Shown: positions 18,544 to 27,981, counted from the stretch's first letter. The stretch: DNA of 63,482 nt from Lachnospiraceae bacterium (GCA_017514845.1 JAFWIM010000112.1:1-63482); one strand, 5' to 3'. Program-made: numbers and translations. Notes: a model not told the origin generated them from the letters alone.

Positions 18544-20022
18544 ATGGCAGCAGGACAGACAAAGAAAGCAGCCTCGATCAGGGTGAACTTTGTCATGAAC
18601 GCCATCCTGACGATGTCCTCCTTTATTTTCCCGCTGATCACGTTCCGGCATGTATCCGGAATACTTCTGCCTGCGGGAACCGGCAGAGTCGCATTTGCCA
18701 CCTCCCTGATATCTTACTTCAATATTTTTGCACAGCTCGGCATTCCCACGTACGGTGTCCGTGTCTGCGCTCAGGTGCGTGACGACCGCGAAAAACTCAC
18801 CCGCACATCGCACGAGCTGCTCATGATCAATCTGATCACGTGCGCTGTCACATACGCTGTGCTTTTCGCAGCGCTCCTGACAGTTCCGAAGCTGCAGGAT
18901 GATCGACCGCTTTACCTCCTAGTGAGTCTGAATATCATACTCACCTCGATCGGTATGGAGTGGATCTACAAAGCGCTGGAGCAGTACACGTATATCACCG
19001 TGCGTTCGATCATTTTCAAGTTCATCGCACTTTTTGCCATGTTCATGACGATCCATGAACAGAAGGATTACGTGCTCTACGGTGGGATCACGATCCTAGC
19101 GGCATCCGCATCCAACATCCTCAATTTCTTCAATGTACATAAATACATCGATATGAGGCCCGTGGGAGGGTACGACCTAAAGCGCCATCTGAAGCCGGTC
19201 GCCATCTTTTTCGCCATGGCATGCGCCTCCACGATCTATACGCATCTCGACACGGTCATGCTCGGTTTCATGACGACAAATACGGATGTAGGCTACTATA
19301 ACGCGAGCGTTCGGATAAAATCCATCCTCATCTCGATCGTTACTTCGCTCGGGACGGTCCTGCTGCCGAGAGCTTCTTACTATATTGAACACGGGGAGAT
19401 AGAAGAGTTCCGACGGATCAGCAGAAAAGCGATGAATTTCGTTTTTCTCATCGCCTGTCCGCTGATGATCTACTTTGTCATATTTGCCCGTCAGGGCATC
19501 TACTTCCTATCGAACTCAGCCTACGAGGGCGCTGTCACTCCGATGCGCATCATCATGCCAACACTTCTCTTTGTCGGTATAACCAACATCACGGGGATAC
19601 AAATGCTGGTCCCCATGGGGAAAGAAATCGTTGTCCTTTGGTCCGAGATCGGCGGGGCTGTGACGGATATCATCCTGAATGCGATCCTCATACCGAAAAT
19701 GGCCTCCGCGGGGGCAGCAATCGGAACGCTGGCGGCTGAGATGGTCGTGCTGATCATCCAGTATACAGCGCTGAAGAATGAGGTTGCGCCGTCATTCCGA
19801 GCCATTCAGTATCATAAGATCATCGCAGGCATCATCCTCGCGTCCTTTGCGTCTTTCTGGGTGCTGAGGCTCTCTCTCGGCAGTTTTGTCACGCTGCTGA
19901 TCTCGGCTGTCCTCTTCTTTGCGGTCTACGGAGGCTTCCTGCTTGTCACCGGGGAACCGCTGAGCCGGGAGATGATCTTCACGCTCTATGCGGACCTCAT
20001 GGCGAAGCTCCGCAAACGCTAA
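18544..20022 (+). CDS. Polysaccharide flippase, Wzx/MATE-like
   Basis: 492-residue membrane protein with 12-14 hydrophobic segments, of the polysaccharide-transporter (PST/MOP) group that moves lipid-linked oligosaccharides across the membrane. The family-typical ASVRIKSILISIVTS and GITNITGIQMLVPMGKE segments are visible. It is the last gene of the cluster, after the glycosyltransferases. No Wzy polymerase or initiating sugar-phosphate transferase is in the window, so the pathway is incomplete here. GGAGG precedes the ATG. Confidence 0.88.
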   Translation: MAAGQTKKAASIRVNFVMNAILTMSSFIFPLITFRHVSGILLPAGTGRVAFATSLISYFNIFAQLGIPTYGVRVCAQVRDDREKLTRTSHELLMINLITCAVTYAVLFAALLTVPKLQDDRPLYLLVSLNIILTSIGMEWIYKALEQYTYITVRSIIFKFIALFAMFMTIHEQKDYVLYGGITILAASASNILNFFNVHKYIDMRPVGGYDLKRHLKPVAIFFAMACASTIYTHLDTVMLGFMTTNTDVGYYNASVRIKSILISIVTSLGTVLLPRASYYIEHGEIEEFRRISRKAMNFVFLIACPLMIYFVIFARQGIYFLSNSAYEGAVTPMRIIMPTLLFVGITNITGIQMLVPMGKEIVVLWSEIGGAVTDIILNAILIPKMASAGAAIGTLAAEMVVLIIQYTALKNEVAPSFRAIQYHKIIAGIILASFASFWVLRLSLGSFVTLLISAVLFFAVYGGFLLVTGEPLSREMIFTLYADLMAKLRKR

Positions 20023-20076
20023 GGCAGGCTGTAAGGAAGTATCAGGATCCTGCCGGAGCTGCCTGATAACACATGC

Positions 20077-20102
20077 GTGCCGTGCCGAAAACGGCACGGC
20101 AC
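20077..20102. terminator. Perfect 11-bp hairpin after the flippase gene
   Basis: GTGCCGTGCCG-AAAA-CGGCACGGCAC. No T tract follows (ATGATGGCAC), so it may be a terminator without U run, an RNA stability element or an operator before the zapA promoter at 20113. Confidence 0.5.
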
Positions 20103-20112
20103 ATGATGGCAC

Positions 20113-20140
20113 TTGATATTTAGGCGAAAAACAGTATAAT
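20113..20140 (+). promoter_or_regulatory. Sigma-A-type promoter of zapA
   Basis: TTGATA (20113-20118), 16-base spacer, perfect TATAAT (20135-20140), 37 bases before the zapA ATG. Confidence 0.72.
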
Positions 20141-20176
20141 AAAAGAATAATTCATTAAGAGAATGGAGGCCCCGTT

Positions 20177-20530
20177 ATGTCAGCTAAGAATACGGCGACC
20201 GTTGTCATCGGAGGAAAAGTTACCCGGCTCACAGGATACGAAAGCGAAGAGTATCTTCAGAGAGTCGCATCATATCTGAACCACAAAAACAGCGAACTCG
20301 AGGAGATCAAGGGCTGGAAGCGCATGACATCCGACATGAAAGCTCAGCTGCTCGCTCTCAATATCGCTGATGACTATTTCAAGGCCAAGCGCCAGGCCGA
20401 GCTTCTGGACGAAGACCTTCAGAACAAGGATCGTGAGATCTATGATCTAAAGCAGCAGATCGTGGAGCTCTCCATGACCCTTGATGATCTCACCGCTCCC
20501 GCCGAGGGAAAGCGGACCGGAAAACGCTGA
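20177..20530 (+). CDS. zapA: Cell division protein ZapA
   Basis: Small (117 residues) FtsZ-ring stabiliser. The N-terminal part (IGGKVTRLTGYESEEYLQRVASYLN) matches the ZapA beta-alpha domain and the second half is a coiled coil used for tetramerisation. ATG follows AATGGAGG. The paired U32 protein gene downstream is a typical clostridial neighbour. Confidence 0.92.
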   Translation: MSAKNTATVVIGGKVTRLTGYESEEYLQRVASYLNHKNSELEEIKGWKRMTSDMKAQLLALNIADDYFKAKRQAELLDEDLQNKDREIYDLKQQIVELSMTLDDLTAPAEGKRTGKR

Positions 20531-20563
20531 TAAGGCATTCCGCAATACTATGATAATTAAGAG

Positions 20564-20597
20564 AAGGGGCGTCGTTTCACTGCGGCAGCCCTTTTCC
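20564..20597 (+). terminator. Possible terminator between zapA and the U32 gene
   Basis: AAGGGGC...GCCCTTTT pairing around a 17-base loop with a short T run, flanked by two AATTAA stretches. Imperfect; read-through into the U32 gene is likely. Confidence 0.4.
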
Positions 20598-20615
20598 GTT
20601 AATTAAGAGGATTTT

Positions 20616-22892
20616 ATGACACAGAACAAAAATATCGAGCTCCTGGCCCCGGCAGGCTCTGTCACCGGCCTCATGGCCGTCATCGCGGCAGGGGCAGACG
20701 CAGTATATATCGGAGGCAGCAGGTTCGGAGCGAGGGCTTATGCCGACAATCCCGCCGAGGATGATCTCCTTTCCGCGATCGACTATGCGCACCTTAGGGG
20801 CGTAAAAGTATACATGACTGTCAACACACTGCTGAAGGACAGTGAGATGGAGGAGCTGTATGATTATATCCTCCCTTATTACACACGCGGCATTGACGCT
20901 GTCCTCGTACAGGATTTCGGAGTATTGAGGTGCCTGCACAGATTCTTTCCGGATCTTCCCCTGCACGCCAGCACACAGATGACCGTAACCGGGCCGGAGA
21001 GCGCCGGTCTTCTTAAAAAATACGGAGTCACGCGCGTCGTACCTGCCAGAGAAATGTCGCTCGATGAGCTCAAAACGATTGGCGGGGAGAGCGGCCTCGA
21101 AGTGGAAGCTTTCGTACACGGCGCTCTGTGCGTGTGCATGAGCGGAATGTGCCTGGCCTCGAGCCTGATCGGCGGAAGGAGCGGCAACAGAGGCAGATGT
21201 GCCCAGCCGTGCCGCCTCAAATACGAGGCTTTGGGCGTAAAAGCCGAGCTGCTGAGCCCCAAAGATCTGTGCACACTCGACCTTCTGCCGGACATGATCG
21301 AGCACGGCGTCGTATCACTGAAGATCGAGGGCAGAATGAAACAGCCGGAGTACGCTGCCGGCGTAGTCAGCATTTACAGAAAGTACCTGGATCTCTACAT
21401 GAATTCCGGCAGGGAAGCGTACCGGGTCAGCGCGGCTGACAGGGCACTTCTCATGACTCTTTTCAACAGGGATGGCTTCACAGACGGTTACCTCACGAGA
21501 CATAACGGCAGGGATATGATGGCTTTTTCCCGCCGAACGCTGACTCCCGCGGAGGAGCAGGAAAGAAGTGCCCTGTACGAGCGCATGCATGATCTGTATG
21601 TTGCAAATGAAAAAAAGATCCCGCTCCGCGGCTCCCTGTATGTCTCCAAAGGGCAGCCGCTGACAATGACCCTGGAAACAGTCGATGACGGGCGGATCCC
21701 GAAAATATTGCTCACTGAGCAGGGGGAGACAGTGCATGAGGCCGTGACGAGGCCTCTCGGAAAAGACCGCATTGCCTCGCAGATACAAAAGACCGGAGGA
21801 ACCGATTTCATATTCAGTGATCTCGATGTATATACGGATGAAGATTCATTTGTTCCGATGGGAGCATTGAACGCTTTTCGAAGACAGGCACTCTCTGCTG
21901 TCAGGAATGAGATCCTTGCCGCCTCGATGAGACCTGCTCCCCATGCAGACCACAGTCTGACCGCAGCTCATCATGAGAGCGCGGAGCCGGCAGAAATGAA
22001 TTTCTCTGTCTCCGTCGAGACCGCCGAGCAGTTCTTAGCTGCGGTTTCCCAAAGTTTTGTCAGAAGGATCTATATAAGCGAAGCGCTTCTTGCAGGTACT
22101 GACGATTTGGGAGATATTGCCGCGAATGCCTCCAAAAAAGCATCCGGCACCCACACCGAGGCGGAAGACAGATCGCATGATTACATGTCAAGAGCCCGCC
22201 TTTTGATCAGCGCCTGTAAAAGGCGGGGAATCGAACCGTACATTATGCTTCCGTTCATCGAGAGAAAGAGCCGTATGCCCGCGTTCTATCAACATCTTGA
22301 GGATCTTGAGAGCGAGGGTGCCGCAGGATTCCTTGCCCGCTCTTTCGAGTCCGCGTCCCACCTGATCAATCTCGGCAGGGCACATATGACGGTCCTTGAT
22401 GCCGGTGTATACACCTGGAACGCCGAAGCTCTTGCGTGGGCGGAAGAAAACGGTTTCATCCGCGTCACAGCGCCGTATGAGCTGAACAAAAAGGAACTGC
22501 GGCTTCGGGGCGGCGGTGGTTCGGAGATCATTGTCTACGGCAGGATTCCTCTCATGGTCACCGTGCAGTGCATGCGGAAAAATCTGACGGGATGCACGAA
22601 GAAAGCCGGACTCATTTACATGAGGGACCGCACAAAACGTGTTTTTCCTGTAAAACAAGACTGTGTTTTCTGCTATAATACTGTCTATAACAGCGAAGTA
22701 CTATCGCTCAAAAGCGAGCTTCAATACTTAATGACCGCCGGCTATACCGATATGCGTATCTCTCTTACGACAGAGACTTACGGCGAGTCGGAGGAAGTTC
22801 TGCGCGCGTTCGGAAGCGCAGACAGCAGCTGTCCGTCGGGAAGCCTCACCGCCACCTATACGAAAGGCCATTTTAATCGCGGAGTAGAGTAA
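20616..22892 (+). CDS. U32 family peptidase-like protein (RlhA/YdcP group)
   Basis: 758 residues. The N-terminal U32 domain begins ELLAPAGSVTGLMAVIAAGADAVY and contains the cysteine cluster CVCMSGMC...RGRCAQPCR (about residues 170-195) and SLKIEGRMKQPEY, the family signature. The C-terminal half fits the DUF3656-type region. E. coli RlhA of this group hydroxylates C2501 of 23S rRNA, so an rRNA modification role is more probable than proteolysis, but that is inference by family. Contains Lys/Glu-rich insertions around residue 510. Confidence 0.85.
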   Translation: MTQNKNIELLAPAGSVTGLMAVIAAGADAVYIGGSRFGARAYADNPAEDDLLSAIDYAHLRGVKVYMTVNTLLKDSEMEELYDYILPYYTRGIDAVLVQDFGVLRCLHRFFPDLPLHASTQMTVTGPESAGLLKKYGVTRVVPAREMSLDELKTIGGESGLEVEAFVHGALCVCMSGMCLASSLIGGRSGNRGRCAQPCRLKYEALGVKAELLSPKDLCTLDLLPDMIEHGVVSLKIEGRMKQPEYAAGVVSIYRKYLDLYMNSGREAYRVSAADRALLMTLFNRDGFTDGYLTRHNGRDMMAFSRRTLTPAEEQERSALYERMHDLYVANEKKIPLRGSLYVSKGQPLTMTLETVDDGRIPKILLTEQGETVHEAVTRPLGKDRIASQIQKTGGTDFIFSDLDVYTDEDSFVPMGALNAFRRQALSAVRNEILAASMRPAPHADHSLTAAHHESAEPAEMNFSVSVETAEQFLAAVSQSFVRRIYISEALLAGTDDLGDIAANASKKASGTHTEAEDRSHDYMSRARLLISACKRRGIEPYIMLPFIERKSRMPAFYQHLEDLESEGAAGFLARSFESASHLINLGRAHMTVLDAGVYTWNAEALAWAEENGFIRVTAPYELNKKELRLRGGGGSEIIVYGRIPLMVTVQCMRKNLTGCTKKAGLIYMRDRTKRVFPVKQDCVFCYNTVYNSEVLSLKSELQYLMTAGYTDMRISLTTETYGESEEVLRAFGSADSSCPSGSLTATYTKGHFNRGVE

Positions 22893-22894
22893 AC

Positions 22895-24271
22895 ATGATT
22901 CAACTGCCTTCAATTATTGCCAATACAGCGAGTGTTGTGACGCAGCTTGCAAAATATCTGTTTGTCCTCCTTATCCTGCTCTTTGTGCTTCTGGATTTTT
23001 CTTATTTCAGCAGGAAAGGTCAGAAAGCCAAGAACGCGCTCGTAGCAAAACAGATCGTGATCATATTTATCTTTGACACGCTGGGATATGTGCTGTGCTT
23101 CCTGCACACCGCCAATCTCTTTTATATACTGATGCTCGGAGGCATCTATGCATATCTCTTTGTGACCCTCAGCGGTTACCGGATGATGTACCCCAAATCA
23201 TCCATGCTGCTTGTCAATAATATGCTGATGCTCCTGTCCATAGGTTTCGTTATCATAGGACGCCTTGACCTCGCCGAGGCACTCAAACAGTACGTGATCG
23301 CGTCCGGCGCGACGGTCCTGGCTTTCCTTGTGCCCGTAATCATCCGAAAGCTCCATTTTCTGGACAAACTCACCTGGCTCTACGCGATCCTCGGCATTGC
23401 AAGTCTTGTCGTTGTCCTTGCCCTCGCGGTGACCAGCAGAGGCGCTAAGCTTTCAATTTCCATAGGCGGCATCACTGTCCAGTTCTCGGAGATCGTCAAG
23501 ATCACGCTGGTATTCTTTATGGCAGCCAAACTGACGGAAAAGGATCCGATTCCTTTCCGGGATGTCGTCATTACGACAATGGTCGCCGCCCTTCATGTAG
23601 TCATACTGGTCCTCTCGACCGACCTTGGCACAGCTCTGGTCTTTTTCATAGCCTACATTGTTGTGATCTACGTAGCCACAGGAAAGGCAGTCTACCCGCT
23701 GGCAGGCCTTCTGGGCGGGTCGGGCGCGTCGGTCTGCGCCTATTTTCTCTTTAACCACGTTCGGCAGAGGGTGGAAGCCTGGAGAAATCCGTTCTACAAC
23801 TATGACACGACAGGCTACCAGATCTCCCAGAGCCTTTTTGCCATCGGAGCCGGCGGATGGTTCGGCACAGGACTTTTTCTCGGCCGCCCGGAGACGATTC
23901 CGGTCGCGTCGAAAGACTTTGTTTTTTCCGCAATCTGCGAGGAATTCGGAGGTGTGTTCGGAATTGCCCTCATACTCATATGCATGAACACATTTCTGCT
24001 GATCTGCAACATATCACTTAAGATCGAGAACCGTTTCTACAAGCTCATCGCTCTGGGACTAGGAGCGGAATACGGTTTTCAGGTCTTCCTTACGATCGGC
24101 GGCGTCACGAAATTCATACCTATGACAGGTATTACGCTGCCGCTCGTCAGTTACGGAGGAAGTTCAGTCCTCAGCACGATCATTTTGCTGGCGATCATTC
24201 AGGGACTGTATATCCTGCGCGAAGATGAAGGAGAGGAACGCGAACGTGAGCGGAAGAGATTGGGATACTGA
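22895..24271 (+). CDS. SEDS peptidoglycan polymerase, FtsW/RodA/SpoVE family
   Basis: 458-residue polytopic glycan-strand polymerase. Visible family elements: GITVQFSEIVKITL, STDLGTALVFFIAY (with the catalytic-region Asp), WRNPFYNYDTTGYQISQSLFAIGAGG and a C-terminal GITLPLVSYGGSSVLS, the SEDS hallmark. A class B PBP follows and overlaps it, the usual partner. Whether it acts in division, elongation or sporulation cannot be told; ATG starts 3 bases after the previous stop. Confidence 0.93.
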   Translation: MIQLPSIIANTASVVTQLAKYLFVLLILLFVLLDFSYFSRKGQKAKNALVAKQIVIIFIFDTLGYVLCFLHTANLFYILMLGGIYAYLFVTLSGYRMMYPKSSMLLVNNMLMLLSIGFVIIGRLDLAEALKQYVIASGATVLAFLVPVIIRKLHFLDKLTWLYAILGIASLVVVLALAVTSRGAKLSISIGGITVQFSEIVKITLVFFMAAKLTEKDPIPFRDVVITTMVAALHVVILVLSTDLGTALVFFIAYIVVIYVATGKAVYPLAGLLGGSGASVCAYFLFNHVRQRVEAWRNPFYNYDTTGYQISQSLFAIGAGGWFGTGLFLGRPETIPVASKDFVFSAICEEFGGVFGIALILICMNTFLLICNISLKIENRFYKLIALGLGAEYGFQVFLTIGGVTKFIPMTGITLPLVSYGGSSVLSTIILLAIIQGLYILREDEGEERERERKRLGY

Positions 24272-25919
24272 TTCTGAGTCCCTGACCGAGGAGGAAATCG
24301 GCAGAGACGTCAGAAAAATTATGAACAACGGGCGCGGAAGGCCGCCTTATCCCGACCGGCAATCCGGAAGGGGGCGGCGGATCGATGAGATCAACAAAAC
24401 GGTCTATACGGATGAAGGTCTTACGAGTTATGAGACGCCCCGGAGAGAACTGACAAAAGAAGATAAAAAGAGACTCAAGAGACAGGAAGCGTCGGAGCGG
24501 AGGATGAGGCGGCGAATCAACGCGCCCTACACCTTCATTTCCTACGCCTTCGTCCTGGTCTTTCTCATGCTGATCGGCTATCTGGTATATTTTAACATCT
24601 ATGAGAGAGACTCGATCCAGAACAGTCCCTACAATAAAAGACAGGATTCACAGACCCGGTATGTGACTCGCGGAGCAATCACGGCCGCGGACGGAACGAT
24701 CCTGGCAGAGACCCATACAGACGAGTCCGGCAAGGAGAGCAGATCTTATCCGTACGGAAATGAATTTGCCCACGTCGTCGGCTACGATACCAACGGCAAG
24801 GCAGGCCTCGAGTCCGTATGCAACTACGACCTTCTGGCCTCCCACTATAATATTATTGACCGTGTTACGAACGAGTTCACCGGGCAGAAAAATCCCGGCG
24901 ACACGGTCGTCACCACGCTGTCCGTCACTCTGCAGGACACTGCCTACAGCGCGCTCGGAGAGCGCAGGGGCGCAGTCGTCGTCATTGACCCGAAGACCGG
25001 GGATATACTCGCCATGGTGAGCAAGCCGGATTTCAATCCGAATACAATAGCGGCTGACTGGAACGACATCATCAGCGTCAACACGAATTCGCAGCTGGTC
25101 AACAGGGCAATATCGGGCCTGTACCCGCCCGGCTCGACCTTTAAAATCATCACTGCCCTGTCATATTTTCAGAAAAACGCCACGTTCGCGGATTTCAGCT
25201 TCGACTGCGAGGGCGTGCTGGAAAACAGCGGTCACACGGTACATTGTTTCGACCAGACAGCCCACGGGCATGAGGACTTTGAGCTAGCCTTCGCCAACAG
25301 CTGCAACTGCGCCTTCTCCCAGATCGGACTCGATGTCGGCGCGGATGCCCTGCGGTCCACTGCAGAATCGCTGCTGTTCAACCAGACGCTGCCCTGCCTT
25401 CTCGGAGGAAAGAAGAGCAGCTTCTCTCTAAGGGCATCAGACGGGAATGCTGACATGATGCAGACCGCCTTCGGTCAGGGGGACACGCTCGTCACTCCGT
25501 ACCACATGGCGCTCATCGCCTCAGCCATAGCCAACGAGGGCGTACTGATGAAGCCCCGCTTCGTCAAAAGGGTGGAAAGCATCGACGGCAACGTTGTATC
25601 GAAAAATGACCCTGAAACTTTTAAGACCCTTATGACCAGAACAGAAGCCGACCAGATGAAGAATCTGATGGAAAAAGTCGTTACGAACGGCACCGGCAGC
25701 GGATTATATACCGACTGGTACAGCGCAGCCGGCAAGACCGGATCGGCCGAATACAGAAGAGAGGACGGGCAGACCGGAACGCACTCCTGGTTCGTCGGCT
25801 TCTCGAACGTAGAGGACCCTGATATCGTGGTCGCGGTCATCGCGGAAGATTCAGGTGCCGGAAGCACAACGGCAGTCCCTATCGCCAGAGAGATTTTTAA
25901 TTCGTATTATAGTAGTTAG
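24246..25919 (+). CDS. Class B penicillin-binding protein, transpeptidase
   Basis: About 557 residues: a long, basic cytosolic N-terminus, one membrane helix (about 92-112), a short dimerisation part, then the transpeptidase domain. The three active-site motifs are all visible: STFK (Ser about 297), SCN (about 352), KTG (Lys about 497). It cross-links peptidoglycan and pairs with the SEDS protein it overlaps. The open frame starts at ATG 24225; GTG 24246 follows AAGGAGAGG with better spacing, so I use it, but the ATG is possible. Confidence 0.9.
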   Translation: MSGRDWDTDSESLTEEEIGRDVRKIMNNGRGRPPYPDRQSGRGRRIDEINKTVYTDEGLTSYETPRRELTKEDKKRLKRQEASERRMRRRINAPYTFISYAFVLVFLMLIGYLVYFNIYERDSIQNSPYNKRQDSQTRYVTRGAITAADGTILAETHTDESGKESRSYPYGNEFAHVVGYDTNGKAGLESVCNYDLLASHYNIIDRVTNEFTGQKNPGDTVVTTLSVTLQDTAYSALGERRGAVVVIDPKTGDILAMVSKPDFNPNTIAADWNDIISVNTNSQLVNRAISGLYPPGSTFKIITALSYFQKNATFADFSFDCEGVLENSGHTVHCFDQTAHGHEDFELAFANSCNCAFSQIGLDVGADALRSTAESLLFNQTLPCLLGGKKSSFSLRASDGNADMMQTAFGQGDTLVTPYHMALIASAIANEGVLMKPRFVKRVESIDGNVVSKNDPETFKTLMTRTEADQMKNLMEKVVTNGTGSGLYTDWYSAAGKTGSAEYRREDGQTGTHSWFVGFSNVEDPDIVVAVIAEDSGAGSTTAVPIAREIFNSYYSS

Positions 25920-25931
25920 GATTAGAAAATT

Positions 25932-26258
25932 ATGTTAAAATGGTCTGAGAATTTAATCGTCGGAGACACTCTGCGAACCAGAAAAGACAGCATCATCGCA
26001 AGGATCAATGACAAAAAGCCGGTCTTTTCCGTTTATCTTCTGACTCTTCCGTCGGGAAGTGAGGGGCAGCTCGATATTGTGAGTGCCTATTTCCTTGTTC
26101 AGGACCGCATCCGCGAGATGACCCCCGAAATTCTTGGGATCTTCGGAAGCAGGAAAGAAGCCCTGAGTGAGATCACAAAGCTTGCGGAAGAGTGTTACGC
26201 AAAGAACGGCAATGCCGACCTTCAGCAGTATCTCCGCGATTTAAATGTTTTGCAATAA
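25932..26258 (+). CDS. Conserved hypothetical protein, 108 residues
   Basis: Not recognised. A mixed alpha/beta, soluble protein of charged residues: begins MLKWSENLIVGDTL, has a hydrophobic strand VFSVYLLTLPSG, and ends in a helical region with EILGIFGSRKEALSEI. No signal peptide or membrane segment. It lies 12 bases after the PBP stop and 21 bases before the DUF2953 gene, so it is probably co-transcribed with the cell-wall genes. The ribosome binding site is weak (a TTAGGAT-like match). Confidence 0.75.
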   Translation: MLKWSENLIVGDTLRTRKDSIIARINDKKPVFSVYLLTLPSGSEGQLDIVSAYFLVQDRIREMTPEILGIFGSRKEALSEITKLAEECYAKNGNADLQQYLRDLNVLQ

Positions 26259-26279
26259 AACTACGGCAGGTAATACAGC

Positions 26280-27527
26280 ATGACGATATTGGGGATCTTA
26301 CTCACAATATTGAAAATCATAGGGATAATTCTCCTTGTCCTGCTTCTTCTGATCCTGACTGTCATCCTACTCGTTCTGTTCGTGCCATTTCGCTACAGGG
26401 TGCATGCGGACAAGGTCGGATGGGACCTGAACGCGGGGGCCAATGTCTCATGGCTCCTTCATATGATCTCTGTGGATGTCGGTTACGGCATACGGGAGAG
26501 CGGGTTTGGCGGCGGTCTCACGAAAGATATACGTATCTTCGGCATTTCACTCTTCAAGTTGAGGGACCGGCTCTCGAAGCGAAAAAGGAAGAAGTCACAA
26601 AAGGAACCCGAACCGTCTTCGGTCGAATCCGACAGTCAGGCAGGGGAAATACTTAAGGCGGATTCCGAAAGCATAACAGAAGAAACTCCCGATATCGCAT
26701 CGGCCACAATGGCCGGTGAATCCACCGGGGCAGAAACAGATATCGAAGCCGGTGAATCTACCGGGGCGGAAGCGGATATCGGAGCCGGCGAATCTACCGG
26801 AGCGGAAGCGGATATCAAAGCCGGTGAATCTACCGGAGCGGAGACGGATATCAAAGCCGGTGAATCTACGGGAGCGGAGACGGAAAATGAAACAGACGCT
26901 TCTTTTGCGGATTCAGAAAGCGCAGAGGCAGGAGATGCCGGAGCGAAGAGAAGATCGCTCCCGGGCCGAGTTTTTGGCAGGCTCCAGAAAGCACAGGGAC
27001 TGCTTCTGAGTTTACCGGGCAGGATGTATGAAATACTGGTCACTGTTTTCATGAAGATCCTGGAATTCTTCACGATGTTCTGCGGAATACCCGGCAGGGT
27101 CGTCGCCGTCTTCGGCGCGGTCATCGACAAGATGCTGACCATATTCGGAAAGATCACACTGATCACGGATTTCTTTTTCGACGACAGGACACAGAACGCG
27201 ATCCACCTGCTCTTCGGTAAGACAGGAAATCTGCTCGGTCACATAAGACCGAGAAAGCTCTCCGGTTATCTCGACTTCGGGTTTGACGATCCCTCGATCA
27301 CCGGCAGGGTACTGGGCGTTCTGTCAGTTTTCCTTCCCCAGGTCGGAAAGACATTCGATATCAATCCGGATTTTGAAAAATCTCATCTGGAATGTGATAT
27401 AACTTCAAGCGGACGGATTTATCTGTTCTATCTCATTTACATTGCGGCATCGACATACTTTAACAAAAACATAAAATATGTGATCCGGTATGTCAAACAC
27501 TTACGAAAAGAATTGTCACAGGCATAA
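26280..27527 (+). CDS. DUF2953 domain protein with 12-residue acidic repeats
   Basis: 415-residue membrane-associated protein. One strong N-terminal membrane segment (about 6-36), a short beta domain, a basic stretch KRKRKK, then a low-complexity acidic region with five tandem copies of an AGESTGAE-x-DI-type unit (about residues 145-204) and a C-terminal DUF2953 domain with the typical GYLDFGFDDPSITG segment (about 322). Other DUF2953 proteins lie next to spore germination gene gerW (ytfJ), as here. Function unknown. Confidence 0.82.
   Translation: MTILGILLTILKIIGIILLVLLLLILTVILLVLFVPFRYRVHADKVGWDLNAGANVSWLLHMISVDVGYGIRESGFGGGLTKDIRIFGISLFKLRDRLSKRKRKKSQKEPEPSSVESDSQAGEILKADSESITEETPDIASATMAGESTGAETDIEAGESTGAEADIGAGESTGAEADIKAGESTGAETDIKAGESTGAETENETDASFADSESAEAGDAGAKRRSLPGRVFGRLQKAQGLLLSLPGRMYEILVTVFMKILEFFTMFCGIPGRVVAVFGAVIDKMLTIFGKITLITDFFFDDRTQNAIHLLFGKTGNLLGHIRPRKLSGYLDFGFDDPSITGRVLGVLSVFLPQVGKTFDINPDFEKSHLECDITSSGRIYLFYLIYIAASTYFNKNIKYVIRYVKHLRKELSQA
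26712..26891 (+). repeat. Five tandem 36-base repeats inside the DUF2953 gene
   Basis: Units begin GCCGGTGAATC at 26712, 26748, 26784, 26820 and 26856, the last diverged. Each encodes 12 residues, so gain or loss of a unit keeps the frame. Confidence 0.88.
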
Positions 27528-27565
27528 GCCGCCGCGTGGCACGATAATAAGGAGGAATTAGTACC

Positions 27566-27943
27566 ATGGCAGATAATGAATTCAGAACAAATGTAGATTC
27601 GCTGTTCCGGGGAATGGACCAGTTCATTTCTTCCAAGACGGTCGTCGGTGAAGCGATCCACCTCGGCGATACGATCATTGTACCGCTGGTCGATGTGAGC
27701 TTCGGCGTTGCGGCAGGCGCGGCGACGAGCAGCAGGAACCCGAACTCCGGCGGCGGCATAGGCGGAAAAATGACGCCGAGCGCTGTCCTTGTTATCTCCA
27801 ACGGTACGACAAAGATGGTCAATGTGAAAGGTCAGGACAGTCTCTCCAAGCTTCTCGACCTTGTCCCCGATGTCGTGAACAGATTTACCGGCGGCAGCAA
27901 GGCATCATCCGTAGAGGATGAGATCCCTGAGACAGAAGAATAA
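27566..27943 (+). CDS. gerW: Spore protein GerW family (YtfJ)
   Basis: 125-residue protein. GEAIHLGDTIIVPLVDVSFG and the glycine/serine-rich GGGIGGKMTPSAVLVI loop are the GerW hallmark. In B. subtilis YtfJ/GerW is a spore-inner protein needed for nutrient germination. AAGGAGG precedes the ATG. Its presence indicates an ancestor, or the organism itself, capable of sporulation, although GerW homologues occur in some non-sporulating relatives. Confidence 0.9.
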   Translation: MADNEFRTNVDSLFRGMDQFISSKTVVGEAIHLGDTIIVPLVDVSFGVAAGAATSSRNPNSGGGIGGKMTPSAVLVISNGTTKMVNVKGQDSLSKLLDLVPDVVNRFTGGSKASSVEDEIPETEE

Positions 27944-27957
27944 TCAAGGCATATCAG

Positions 27958-27981
27958 GCACGCCTCGGCGTTCTTGCCGCG
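27958..27981 (+). repeat. Short hairpin repeat, copy 4
   Basis: GCACGCCTCGGCGTTC followed by TTGCCGCG; one base off the stem of copies 1 and 3, about 25 kb away. Lies between gerW and its terminator. Confidence 0.6.

Noticed and set aside
26712..26891. CRISPR-like direct repeats
   Set aside because: Units are contiguous with no spacers and encode protein in frame.
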